The notes beneath the pieces are model-generated. The model saw nothing but the letters and a program-made list of their open reading frames with translations. It had not been told where the DNA came from and searched no databases. Below, piece by piece: positions 14,137 through 21,511 of a stretch of 32,608 bases of DNA. This DNA is from Streptomyces huiliensis (GTDB lineage Bacteria; Actinomycetota; Actinomycetes; Streptomycetales; Streptomycetaceae): the NCBI RefSeq assembly GCF_020037025.1, contig NZ_JAIQLH010000166.1:1-32608 (forward strand). The letters run 5' to 3'. How positions within the stretch are numbered: position 1 is the first letter of the stretch; every line of letters starts with the position of its first letter. The translations under genes and the position numbers were made by a program.

Positions 14137-15075
14137 TCACTCCCCCACCGTGAGCACGATCTTCCCGGTGGTCCGCCCGCGTTCGGCGAGCGCGTGTGCC
14201 TCGGCGGCCCGTTCCAGGGGCAGCACCGTGTCGAGTACGGGCCGCAGCCGGCCGTCGGCCGCCAGGGCCGCGATCTCGCGCATGCCCGCGCCGTCCGCCT
14301 CGACGGCCATGAAGGCGGCGCGGAGGCCGAGCTGCTCCGCTCGCTCGGCGAGGGCGGCCTCCTCGGGCGAGGCGAGGGAGACGACGATGCCGCCGGGGCG
14401 CAGGGTGCGCAGGGAACGCGGTCCGTACTCCCCGCCGATGGCGTCGAGGACGACGTCGACGTCGCGCACCTCGGCGGCGAAGTCGGCCCGCGTGTAGTCG
14501 ACGAGCTCGTCGGCGCCGAGTTCGCGGAGGAGCGCGTGCTTGGCCTCCCGCGCCGTGCCGATGACGTACGCGCCGCGGGCCTTGGCGATCTGTACGGCGA
14601 GGTGGCCGACGCCGCCGGCCGCCGCGTGGACCAGCACCCGCTGCCCCGGGCGCAGCTCGGCGACGTCGACCAGCGCCTGCCAGGCGGTCAGCGCGGCGAG
14701 CGGCAGGGCCGCGGCCTCCGGGTGGGTCAGGGCGTCCGGCTTGCGGACGAGCTGGCGGGCGGGGGCAGTGACGTACTCGGCGTAGGTGCCCGCCGGGATC
14801 GGGTGGCGGGGCATGCCGAACACCTCGTCGCCGGGCCGGTGGACGGTGACGCCGATGCCGACGGCCTCGACGACGCCGGAGACGTCCCAGCCGAGCGGGA
14901 CGGGCGTGCCGTCGCCCGCGAGGCCGCCGGTGGCGCGGTGCCAGACGTCGGTGGGGTTGACGCTGGTGGCACGCACCCGGACCAGCACCTCGGCGGGGCC
15001 GGGGGCGGGCCGCTCGGTCTCGACGACCCGGAGCACCTCGGGGCCGCCGAACGTCTCCTGGCGGATCGCGCGCAT
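14137..15075 (-). CDS. Zinc-independent MDR (quinone oxidoreductase-like) NADP-dependent dehydrogenase
   Basis: A 312-residue protein with the MDR order: GroES-like N-terminal domain (ETFGGPEVLRVVE, RATSVNPTDVWHR, GWDVSGVVEAVG) and a Rossmann domain (HAAAGGVGHLAVQIAKARGA, about residues 150-170) for NADPH. The structural-zinc cysteines of alcohol dehydrogenases are absent, as in quinone oxidoreductases. ATG 15075 follows GAGGAG by eight bases. It is divergent from the DJ-1/AraC regulator across 122 bases containing two inverted AdpA-like sites, so that regulator is the likely controller. The substrate is unknown, probably an electrophilic enone or quinone. Confidence 0.92.
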   Translation of the reverse strand: MRAIRQETFGGPEVLRVVETERPAPGPAEVLVRVRATSVNPTDVWHRATGGLAGDGTPVPLGWDVSGVVEAVGIGVTVHRPGDEVFGMPRHPIPAGTYAEYVTAPARQLVRKPDALTHPEAAALPLAALTAWQALVDVAELRPGQRVLVHAAAGGVGHLAVQIAKARGAYVIGTAREAKHALLRELGADELVDYTRADFAAEVRDVDVVLDAIGGEYGPRSLRTLRPGGIVVSLASPEEAALAERAEQLGLRAAFMAVEADGAGMREIAALAADGRLRPVLDTVLPLERAAEAHALAERGRTTGKIVLTVGE

Positions 15076-15163
15076 CTCGTCTTCTCCTCGGGTGGGGCGG
15101 GCGGCTCCCGGTCGGGCCGGCCTCGTGCTCCCCAGACTTCCGGGACGGAACGATCACGACGAG

Positions 15164-15198
15164 TGGCAAGAATGCCAGGATGTGAAAAGATCTTGCCA
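15164..15198. promoter_or_regulatory. Inverted pair of AdpA-like sites at the regulator start codon
   Basis: TGGCAAGAAT begins at 15164 on the plus strand. TGGCAAGATC is read on the minus strand from 15198. Together they form an 8-bp perfect inverted repeat (15164-15171 and 15191-15198) with a 19-base spacer. The AdpA consensus, as I know it, is TGGCSNGWWY; both arms fit except for A at the S position. The gene that starts here encodes an AdpA-like protein (DJ-1/PfpI plus AraC HTH), and the downstream arm touches its ATG. This fits autoregulation plus control of the divergent oxidoreductase gene. Confidence 0.6.
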
Positions 15199-16184
15199 TG
15201 CATCGCGTCGTCGTCCTGGCCCTCGACGGGGTCTACCCCTTCGAAATGACCATCCCCGCAAAGATCTTCGGCACGGCGGCCGACCCGCGCGGCAAGCCGC
15301 TGTACGAGGTCGTCACCTGCGGTCTGGACGCCCAGCCGGTGCGGACGAGCGCCGACTTCACGATCGCCGTGGAGCACGGCCGCGAGGCCCTGATGTCGGC
15401 GGACACCGTGGTGGTCCCGCCGTTCACCTGCGACCCGGACGGGGACGTCGACTGGTTCCCCCCGGCGGTGGCCGAGGCGTTCGCGCTGGTCCGGCCGGAC
15501 GCCCGCATCGTGTCCATCTGCTCCGCGTCGTACGTGCTGGCCGCGGCCGGCCTGCTGGACGGCCGCCCCGCGACCACGCACTGGAACGAGGCCGAGCGCT
15601 TCCAGCGGAGGTTCCCCCGGGTGCGGGTGGACGCGAACGTCCTGTTCGTGGACGACGGCCGGGTGCTCACCGCCGCGGGTGTGGCGGCCGGTGTCGACCT
15701 GTGCCTGCACCTGGTCCGCAAGGACCACGGGAGCGAGACCGCCAACCGGGTCGCCCGGCTCTGCGTGGTGCCGCCCTGGCGCGAGGGCGGCCAGGCGCAG
15801 TACATCGAACGCCCGGTGCCCGAGCCGGCCGCGGCCTCGACCGCCGCGACGCGGGCCTGGGCGGCCGGACGGCTGCACCTGCCGCTGCCCCTCGCGGAGC
15901 TGGCCCGGCACGCCGGCATGAGCACCCGTACGTTCTGCCGCCGGTTCCACGACGAGGTGGGCATGCCTCCCGGGCAGTGGCTCACGCAACAGCGCGTCCG
16001 GCACGCCCGCCGGCTGCTGGAGACCACCGACATGCCGGTCGACCGGGTGGCCGCCGCGTCCGGGCTGGGCACCGGCGCCTCGCTCCGCCGGCATCTGTCC
16101 GCCGAGGCGGGGGTGTCCCCGGCGGCCTACCGCCGGACGTTCCGGGCACTGACCGGTGCGGAGGACCGGCGCGTCCACGCCTGA
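15198..16184 (+). CDS. DJ-1/PfpI plus AraC-type transcriptional regulator (GlxA/AdpA-like)
   Basis: A 328-residue protein. Residues about 1-185 form a DJ-1/PfpI-like sensor domain (VVVLALDGVYPFEM, the nucleophile-elbow-like SICSASYVLAAAGLLDG, TTHW). Residues about 225-322 carry two AraC helix-turn-helix motifs (LPLAELARHAGMSTRTFCRR and VDRVAAASGLGTGASLRRHL). This is the GlxA/FtrA/AdpA architecture; the DJ-1 part usually mediates dimerisation and perhaps ligand sensing. ATG 15198 is the only plausible start, with GAAAAG nine bases upstream. It is too short and too diverged to call AdpA itself. The likely local target is the divergent MDR gene. Confidence 0.92.
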   Translation: MHRVVVLALDGVYPFEMTIPAKIFGTAADPRGKPLYEVVTCGLDAQPVRTSADFTIAVEHGREALMSADTVVVPPFTCDPDGDVDWFPPAVAEAFALVRPDARIVSICSASYVLAAAGLLDGRPATTHWNEAERFQRRFPRVRVDANVLFVDDGRVLTAAGVAAGVDLCLHLVRKDHGSETANRVARLCVVPPWREGGQAQYIERPVPEPAAASTAATRAWAAGRLHLPLPLAELARHAGMSTRTFCRRFHDEVGMPPGQWLTQQRVRHARRLLETTDMPVDRVAAASGLGTGASLRRHLSAEAGVSPAAYRRTFRALTGAEDRRVHA

Positions 16185-16239
16185 CAACCAGCGGATCGAG
16201 CAGGATGTTTGGGACGAACCGCCACCGGCTGACCGACCG

Positions 16240-16419
16240 TCACCGCCGCGGGCGCCGCCGGACGAGGATGCGGAGGGTGGCTCGGGCATCCCGGCGGCGT
16301 TGCGGACTGCGGGCGGCGACCGAGGCGACGACGACCGCCAGCAGGGTGACGGCGCCCGTGAGTCCCGTGGCGGCGGCCAGCAGGGCCGCGCTGTCCAGTA
16401 CGGGGGGAAGCAGGGACAT
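16240..16419 (-). CDS. Small membrane protein, 59 residues
   Basis: An ATG at 16419 with a perfect AGGAGG seven bases upstream opens a 59-codon frame ending in TGA at 16240-16242. The product starts MSLLPPVLDSAALLAAATG, continues as one hydrophobic helix to about residue 36, then becomes strongly basic (RSPQRRRDARATLR, ending RRRPRR). The predicted topology is one transmembrane helix with a cytosolic basic tail. It is convergent with the AraC-type regulator (55-base gap). I do not recognise a family. The strong ribosome site and clean hydrophobic/basic split support it as a real gene. Confidence 0.65.
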   Translation of the reverse strand: MSLLPPVLDSAALLAAATGLTGAVTLLAVVVASVAARSPQRRRDARATLRILVRRRPRR

Positions 16420-17125
16420 GGCAGAACCTCCTGCGCGTACGGCCCGGTGGTCCGGGTCACCGGGCCGTGCTCCCGCGGGAACCTCTACGCCGGATTTCCA
16501 GCGACCTCCGGGCGATTGAGGAGCCCGTCGTTACGCTGATACGAAGCATCGGAAAAAGTGTCCGGTGAAGTCTCGCGTCACGTACGGCTTGAGCGGATTC
16601 ACCACGCGGATGGCGGAACGTTCGCACTCCACAAGTACACCGACGGACGCGTCCGAAGTGCCGGACGGGGCTCGCCGGGGAACCATGGGAAGGAAAGGAA
16701 CGGGGAAAGAGAAAAGCCCCGTCCGTCCCTTTTCGCCGGCACACGAGAGGAAAACCGACGGAAAGGCGCGCCCCGGGACGTCGCGGGAACGCTCCGCCGC
16801 GCACCCCTTCGAAACGCTCGCGTACTTGAGCGAACGCGCGCGGAATCCGGCGCGGCCGGGCCGCCGATGAGCCCGCACCCGCCGCCGATGAGCCCGCCCC
16901 TGACGGAACGCCTTTCGCGGCGCCGCCAAGTCGCCTGTCCGATGGCCCGGTTCTCCGCCGCCCCGAGGGCCGCCCGGCCAAGTCCCGCGCCCGACGCTCC
17001 CCTCCGGGGCCCGTTCCCCGTACCCCTGGGCATCGGACGTCCCATATGCCAAGATCACCCGATGAAGAGACGCATGTCATGAAGAACCGGCATGCGGCCG
17101 AGCACTGCTCCGGGAACGGTGACCC
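16420..17125. other. 706-base intergenic region upstream of the SARP-LysR regulator
   Basis: No convincing gene is found. Open frames here give low-complexity, family-less peptides. Composition between 16540 and 16760 is notably purine-rich on the plus strand. A short inverted repeat, ACGGGG at 16700-16705 and CCCCGT at 16717-16722, could form a weak hairpin. A 21-bp direct repeat lies at 16861-16897. Promoters for the small membrane protein (leftward) and the SARP-LysR gene (rightward) must lie here, but I cannot place them with confidence. Confidence 0.5.
16861..16897. repeat. Direct repeat of 16 bp at 21-bp spacing
   Basis: CCGCCGATGAGCCCGC occurs at 16861-16876 and 16882-16897, about 230 bases upstream of the SARP-LysR start. 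The 21-bp spacing is near two helical turns, so a regulator-binding role is possible. Confidence 0.6.
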
Positions 17126-18703
17126 ATGTCCGTGCAGATGGCGACCGGGCCGGCGGCCCGTGACGAGGAAGCCGAGTCCCCGGGACGGTCGGCGGCGGAC
17201 GGCACGACCGCACTGCGGCTGCGCGTCCTCGGGCCGATGTCGGCCCAGTACGACGGCGCCGACCGGGCCCTCGGCCCCCGGCGCCACCGCGCGCTGCTCG
17301 CCCTGCTGCTGCTCCGGCTCGGCCGGGTCGTGCCCACCGGGGTGCTGATCGACGACCTGTGGGGCTACGCTCCCCCGCGCCGCGCCGTGGCCACCCTGCA
17401 GTCCTACGTCTGCCACCTGCGCCGCGCCCTGGACTCCCCCGCCGGCCGCACCGGCCCCTCCCTGCTGCACTACCGCGCGCCCGGCTACGTCCTGCGGCTC
17501 GCCCCGGAACAGGTGGACGTCCAGCGCTTCGAGCTGACGGTGGCCGCCGGCAACCGGCTGCTGGAGCGCCGCAACCTCCAGGGCGCCCGGGACGTGTTCA
17601 CCGACGCGCTGGACCTCTGGCAGGGCTCCCCCTACGAGGAGTTCGAGGAGATCGGGGCGCTGGCCGACGAGAGCGGGCGGTTGGAGCAGATACGCCTGAC
17701 GGCCGTCGAGGGGCTGGCCGAGGCCCGGCTGGCGCTCGGCGAGGCCGCCGACGTCGCCGCCGAACTCGCGCCCGAGGCGCGGCGGCACCCCACCCGCGAG
17801 CGGCTGGTCGGGCATCTGATGACCGCGCTGTCCTCCCTCGGGCGCCAGGCCGAGGCGCTGCGGGTGCACGAGCGGACGCGGGTCTGCCTCGCCGAGGAGT
17901 TCGGCGTGGACATCGGCGCGGAACTGCGGCGCGTCCACGCCGCCGTCCTGCGGCAGGAACCGCTGGAGAGACCGCCCGCGCCACCGCCCCCGGTGAGCCT
18001 CGCGCCCGCCGCCACCGGCCCCGGACCGCTCCTTAACCCCGGCCCCTGGCCGCCGGAGAAGCGGACCGACGCGCCCGCGCCGCGCGTGCCGGGCGAACTC
18101 CGCGTCGCCACCCTCCAGTCGATCAGCATCGGCGTGATCCCGCCCGCCCTGCGCGTCTGGTACCAGGAGAATCCGGACATCCAGCTGGTGCTCACCGAGT
18201 ACATGAACGCCGAGGAGCTCCAGGCGGCCGTCACCTCGGGAGCGGCCGACGTGGCCGTCGGACCGCTCCCCGCCTCATGGCCGAGCCCGGTGCGCCTGCT
18301 GGGCACCGAGGAGTTCGCCATCGTCCTGCCGCCCGACGACCCGTACGCCACCGCCTCGGGCGACCGGATGCCGTTCGCCGTCCTGCGCGACCGCGCCTGG
18401 GTGCGGCTGGCGCCCCGCAACGGCCTCGCCCGGTTCCTCGACGAGGGCTGTACCGCGGCCGGGTTCCGCCCCCGGACGGCGATGCTCACCGAACTCAGCG
18501 CGGCCGCCCCGATGCTCACCCACTCCGGGCTCGGCCCCGCCCTCGTCCCCGTGAACATGGTCCCCCGGCACTTCGCCGGCCGCGTGGTCCTCCCCGACCC
18601 GCCGATCCGCCGCACCCTGGCCGCGTACGCGAACGGCCCGTTCGACGCGGCGGCCGCCTCCTTCGTGGAGACCCTGGCCGCCCGCGCGAGCCTGGGCGCC
18701 TGA
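17126..18703 (+). CDS. SARP regulator fused to a LysR-type substrate-binding domain
   Basis: A 525-residue protein. A SARP winged helix spans about 30-123 (LRVLGPMSAQYDG, RALLALLLLRLG, TLQSYVCHLRRALD, APGYVLRL) and the BTAD domain about 131-277 (DVQRFELTV, GSPYEEFEE, RERLVGHLMTALSSLGRQAEALRV). After a Pro-rich linker at 281-320, residues about 324-523 read as a LysR co-inducer-binding domain (GELRVATLQSISIGVIPPAL, LVLTEYMNAEELQAAVTSG, ADVAVGPLP, FAIVLPPDDPYA, LGPALVPVNM). Small SARPs stop after BTAD and large SARPs continue into ATPase/TPR domains, so this C-terminus is unusual. It suggests activation gated by a small molecule, perhaps a pathway intermediate. The ribosome site before ATG 17126 is weak (GGGA). 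It lies closest to the dioxygenase and PLP-enzyme operons and may bind the operator at 21445. Confidence 0.9.
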   Translation: MSVQMATGPAARDEEAESPGRSAADGTTALRLRVLGPMSAQYDGADRALGPRRHRALLALLLLRLGRVVPTGVLIDDLWGYAPPRRAVATLQSYVCHLRRALDSPAGRTGPSLLHYRAPGYVLRLAPEQVDVQRFELTVAAGNRLLERRNLQGARDVFTDALDLWQGSPYEEFEEIGALADESGRLEQIRLTAVEGLAEARLALGEAADVAAELAPEARRHPTRERLVGHLMTALSSLGRQAEALRVHERTRVCLAEEFGVDIGAELRRVHAAVLRQEPLERPPAPPPPVSLAPAATGPGPLLNPGPWPPEKRTDAPAPRVPGELRVATLQSISIGVIPPALRVWYQENPDIQLVLTEYMNAEELQAAVTSGAADVAVGPLPASWPSPVRLLGTEEFAIVLPPDDPYATASGDRMPFAVLRDRAWVRLAPRNGLARFLDEGCTAAGFRPRTAMLTELSAAAPMLTHSGLGPALVPVNMVPRHFAGRVVLPDPPIRRTLAAYANGPFDAAAASFVETLAARASLGA

Positions 18704-19909
18704 AAGACCGTCGGAGACGGCGGCGACGGCCGCGGCCATCCGCTCCACGATCCGGGTCAGGATCGCCTCCGTGGTGGCGAAGTTGATCCGGACGAAACCC
18801 TCGCCCGCCGTGCCGCAGTCGCGCCCGTCGACGAGCGTCACCCCCGCCCGTTCGGCGAAGAACCCCGCGAGGTCCGCCTCGGGCAGGCCGAGGCCGCGGA
18901 GGTCGACCCAGCCGAGGTACGTGCCCTCGGGCGGGACGTATCCGGCCCCCGGCAGGTGGACGGCCAGCAGGTCGCCGAGCAGCCGGCGGTTGCGGTCCAG
19001 CCGGGCGAGCACCGCGTCGAGCCACGGGCGCCCCAGCCGGTAGGCGGCGGTCGCGGCCACCGCGCCCAGGGTGGCCGTCCCGTCGGTGGCCGGCCGGCCG
19101 AGCCGGGCCCACCGGTCGCGGTCGGCGTCGTTGTGGAGCAGCATCTGGGCGCACTTGAGCCCGGCGAGGTTCCACGCCTTGGACGCGGAGGTGGCCGTCA
19201 GGGTGTGGAGCGCGGCGGCCTCCGACACGGAGGCGTACGGCACGTGCCGGTGCCCGGCGAGCACCAGCGGGGAGTGCACCTCGTCGGAGAACACCCGCCC
19301 CTGATGCTCCGTCACCAGAGCGCTGACGGCGTGGAGTTCGTCGTGCTCCATGACCCGGCCCGTCGGGTTGTGCGGGTTGCAGAGCAGGAGCAGATGCCCG
19401 CCGGCGGCGAAGGCGCGGTCCAGCGCGTCGAGGTCGAGGGCGTACCGGCCGCCGGCCGTCCGGGCCATGGGGACCTGGAGGACGCGGCGGCCCAGCAGCG
19501 GCGGGACGACCAGGAACGGCGTGTAGGCGGGCACCGGGACGATCACCGGGGAGCCGGGGCGGGAGAAGTGCTCGACGGCGACGTGCAGCGCCCGGACCAC
19601 GTCGGGCAGCAGCCGGACGTCGTCCCCGGACACGTCCCAGCCGTGGCGGCCCCGCTGCCAGGCGGCGCAGGCCGCGCCCGCCTCGGCGGCGAGGGACGGG
19701 GTCAGGTAGCCGAGCACGTCCCGGTCGACGGCGGCCCGCAGCGCGGCGAGGACCGGCGGGGCGGTGCCGAAGTCCGTCTCGGCGGCGCACGCGCCGAGGC
19801 CGTCCGGCCCGGCCGTCTCCCACTTGAGCCGGCCGAGGCGGCGGAGCGCGTCGGCCTCCGAGTCGGCATCCGCGCCTGCTTCGGAACCGGCCGCGTACCG
19901 GACGCTCAT
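18275..19909 (-). CDS. MalY/PatB-type PLP-dependent aminotransferase or C-S lyase, with a 3' extension antisense to its neighbour
   Basis: Residues 1 to about 392 match the MalY/PatB branch of fold-type I PLP enzymes: CNPHNPTGRV, FSDEVHSPLVL, the PLP-lysine motif SASKAWNLAGLK and GFVRINFAT. Members are cystathionine beta-lyases (Cys C-S bond cleavage) or aminotransferases. The family usually ends near residue 390-400, which here would be about position 18735, but no in-frame stop occurs until TGA 18275-18277. The frame thus runs 429 bases antisense to the SARP-LysR gene and gives 544 residues with an Arg/Gly/Glu-rich, family-less tail. ATG 19909 overlaps the upstream GFA stop by four bases (ATGA), so translation is coupled. 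It may supply sulfur, or aminate the beta-methylated keto acid. Confidence 0.88.
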   Translation of the reverse strand: MSVRYAAGSEAGADADSEADALRRLGRLKWETAGPDGLGACAAETDFGTAPPVLAALRAAVDRDVLGYLTPSLAAEAGAACAAWQRGRHGWDVSGDDVRLLPDVVRALHVAVEHFSRPGSPVIVPVPAYTPFLVVPPLLGRRVLQVPMARTAGGRYALDLDALDRAFAAGGHLLLLCNPHNPTGRVMEHDELHAVSALVTEHQGRVFSDEVHSPLVLAGHRHVPYASVSEAAALHTLTATSASKAWNLAGLKCAQMLLHNDADRDRWARLGRPATDGTATLGAVAATAAYRLGRPWLDAVLARLDRNRRLLGDLLAVHLPGAGYVPPEGTYLGWVDLRGLGLPEADLAGFFAERAGVTLVDGRDCGTAGEGFVRINFATTEAILTRIVERMAAAVAAVSDGLSGAQARAGGQGLHEGGGRRVERAVRVRGQGAADRRVGEDHAAGEVPGDHVHGDEGGAEPGVGEHRGGRAEFGEHRRPGAEPGRGTALVEEPGEAVAGRQPHPGAVAQDGERHPVARGGGVRVVGRQDDGELLGAQQAHRARP

Positions 19910-20340
19910 TCGGTCAGGACGTGCTGTCCGGCGGCCTTGCTCGCCTCCCAGTTCCGCCCGTCGAAGTCCACGAACTCGATGTGCTCGGCGGCCTCCAGGT
20001 CCAGGCAGCGCGCGTTGACGCTGAAGAAGCCGGTGGGGTGCGAGCGGGGGCGGTAGAAGGGCATGACGCCGCAGACGGCACAGAACGTGTGGTCCGCGAT
20101 CCGGTTGCCGAACCGGTACGGCTTGAGGAACTCCTGCCCGCGGTACAGCTCGAACCGCTCCTCGGGGACCATCAGTTCCTGGTGTCCGGACTTGTAGCAG
20201 ATACCGCAGTTGCACAGCGTGATGGTGAGCTTGCGGCTGGCGGTGGCGGAGAACGCCACGCCCCCGCAGTGGCACGAGCCCTCGTACCGGACGCGCTCGA
20301 TCTCCGGCGCGGCGTCGGCCGCGTCGCGGTCAGCCGGCAC
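19906..20340 (-). CDS. GFA/CENP-V-type zinc protein
   Basis: A 144-residue protein with the zinc-binding cysteines of the GFA (Mss4-like fold) family: EGSCHCGGVAF, LCNCGICYKSG and FCAVCGVMPFYR. The family is named for glutathione-dependent formaldehyde-activating enzymes, but most members have no proven activity; some handle thiol adducts. GTG 20340 overlaps the upstream dioxygenase end by 11 bases, and its stop overlaps the PLP-enzyme ATG, so it is the middle gene of a tightly coupled three-gene operon. That coupling argues for a role in the same pathway, possibly handling a thiol or aldehyde intermediate (inference). Confidence 0.9.
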   Translation of the reverse strand: MPADRDAADAAPEIERVRYEGSCHCGGVAFSATASRKLTITLCNCGICYKSGHQELMVPEERFELYRGQEFLKPYRFGNRIADHTFCAVCGVMPFYRPRSHPTGFFSVNARCLDLEAAEHIEFVDFDGRNWEASKAAGQHVLTE

Positions 20341-21286
20341 GGTGGTCCACCCCCGCGAGGGCGGGCCCGCCGGCGGTCCGCGCCAGGTCGTCGAGCGCGG
20401 GCAGGGGCGTGCTCATCGGCAGGTCCGGGTGCGGCCGCAGCGAGTCGTGCGCGTGCGAGACGTGCCCGGGGCCGGCCGGCTTGCGGGTGAAGAAGATGAG
20501 CATGTCCCGGGTGGCCGGCCGCTCCGGATCGACGGCGATCACCGGCGACACGCTGTGCTTCCGCTCGTGGTCGACGAGGAGCAGGGTGTCCAGGAAGTGG
20601 CGGTGCCGCTCCTCGCCGAGCAGCAGCTCGGGGTCGGTCTCGTACCACCGGGCGGCGTTGGTCTCACGCATGTCGTGGATGAACGTCGACGCGCTGTGCT
20701 CGGTCATGTTGGTGCTGCCGAGCAGGGTGGTCATGGTGTGGTCCACACCGTCGCTGTGCACGCCCTCCAGCGCCGGCTCGCCCTGGAGCCGCGCGTCGGT
20801 GATCGTCCGCAGGTTGAACAGGGTGCAGATCCACTGCGGCGACCCGTAGTCGAGGTGCGGGCGGCGGGCCATCGCGACGTCCTCGATGACCAGGAACTTG
20901 AAGGCCAGCAGCGCCTGGAAGGCGGTGTTCAGCTGGAGGTCGTCGCGCACCTCCTCGAAGACCCGCAGCTCGCCCGAGTCGTGCCGGACGAAGTCCTCCT
21001 CCTTGGAGAGGACGAACGGCTGGAACTCCAGCCGGCGCGCCCGCCGCTCCACCGGGTCGAGACAGAACCGGCCGTTGCGCGACTTGCGGAACGGCAGGGT
21101 GGGATCGCCGCGCAGTCCGTCGCTCACGCCCTTCAGCCGTTCCAGGTCCCCGTCCGAGGCGCCCAGGAACCGGAGGATCTCCGTCATCCGCGCGCCCTCG
21201 ACGAAGACCGCCCGGTCGCGTTCGTACCGGGATCTGACGTCCGCTATTTCGGAGACGACGTCGACTGTGAATTCCGAGGTTGTCAC
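20330..21286 (-). CDS. 2OG-Fe(II) dioxygenase of the amino-acid hydroxylase (IDO/BsmA-like) family
   Basis: A 318-residue protein. The iron ligands are visible as His177-Ser-Asp179 (GVHSDGVDH) and distal His244 (KHSVSPVIAV). Arg260 is a candidate 2-oxoglutarate carboxylate anchor. The pattern fits the 2OG-Fe_Oxy_2 group that includes L-isoleucine 4-dioxygenase, which hydroxylates free Ile, Leu or Met. It is longer than isoleucine dioxygenase by an N-terminal extension of about 60-70 residues. GTG 21286 is chosen because GGAGG lies four bases upstream (21294-21290); the earlier in-frame ATG at 21358 would overlap the -10 box. It heads the minus operon, divergent from the Cys/Met PLP enzyme. 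It probably makes a hydroxylated amino-acid building block. Confidence 0.85.
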   Translation of the reverse strand: MTTSEFTVDVVSEIADVRSRYERDRAVFVEGARMTEILRFLGASDGDLERLKGVSDGLRGDPTLPFRKSRNGRFCLDPVERRARRLEFQPFVLSKEEDFVRHDSGELRVFEEVRDDLQLNTAFQALLAFKFLVIEDVAMARRPHLDYGSPQWICTLFNLRTITDARLQGEPALEGVHSDGVDHTMTTLLGSTNMTEHSASTFIHDMRETNAARWYETDPELLLGEERHRHFLDTLLLVDHERKHSVSPVIAVDPERPATRDMLIFFTRKPAGPGHVSHAHDSLRPHPDLPMSTPLPALDDLARTAGGPALAGVDHRAG

Positions 21287-21356
21287 TCGACCTCCATGGT
21301 GATGGGTCGGACGAGGGCAGGCCGTCACCATGACCGCGGCCCCGCATTCCGCGGTC

Positions 21357-21386
21357 AACGTAGGGAGGGCGGGAATGCCGTGTCAA
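21357..21386 (-). promoter_or_regulatory. Sigma-70-type promoter for the dioxygenase operon
   Basis: On the minus strand TTGACA (21386-21381) and TACGTT (21362-21357) are 18 bases apart. The predicted start of transcription is about 65 bases before the GTG at 21286. No 11-bp-spaced repeats are seen in this direction, so this operon may be expressed without a SARP. Confidence 0.6.
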
Positions 21387-21444
21387 GTGCCGTCGATTTC
21401 CGCCGCGTTATCGGAACGCCGTCGTAAACGAGGCCGGCGGCGCA

Positions 21445-21511
21445 CGTCGACGCCGCGTCGACAAGGCGTTGACAAGGCGTCGACGTTTCGTCGACACGCC
21501 GCTGCTAGCTT
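21445..21511 (+). promoter_or_regulatory. SARP-type operator and promoter for the PLP enzyme/NRPS operon
   Basis: GTCGAC (one copy GTTGAC) occurs at 21446, 21457, 21468, 21479 and 21490: five direct repeats at exactly 11-bp pitch. Ten bases after the last hexamer comes TAGCTT (21506-21511), a -10-like box; counting a 7-mer TCGACAC the gap is eight bases. This is the geometry of SARP-dependent promoters, with more copies than the usual two or three. It would drive the six-gene plus-strand operon starting at 21571. Confidence 0.85.

Noticed and set aside
16700..16722. Possible terminator hairpin ACGGGG / CCCCGT
   Set aside because: The stem is only six pairs with an 11-base loop and no clear T-run, and it does not sit at the end of a gene.
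16531..17058. Minus-strand open frame of 175 codons in the SARP-LysR upstream region
   Set aside because: No ribosome site, no recognisable family, mixed composition; several competing frames of similar length overlap it.
21301..21358. Longer start (ATG 21358) for the 2OG-Fe dioxygenase
   Set aside because: It overlaps the likely -10 box and lacks a ribosome site, while GTG 21286 has GGAGG just upstream.
21445..21500. GTCGAC repeats as a CRISPR or integron-like array
   Set aside because: Units are 11 bp without spacers, and the position next to a -10 box fits a SARP operator.
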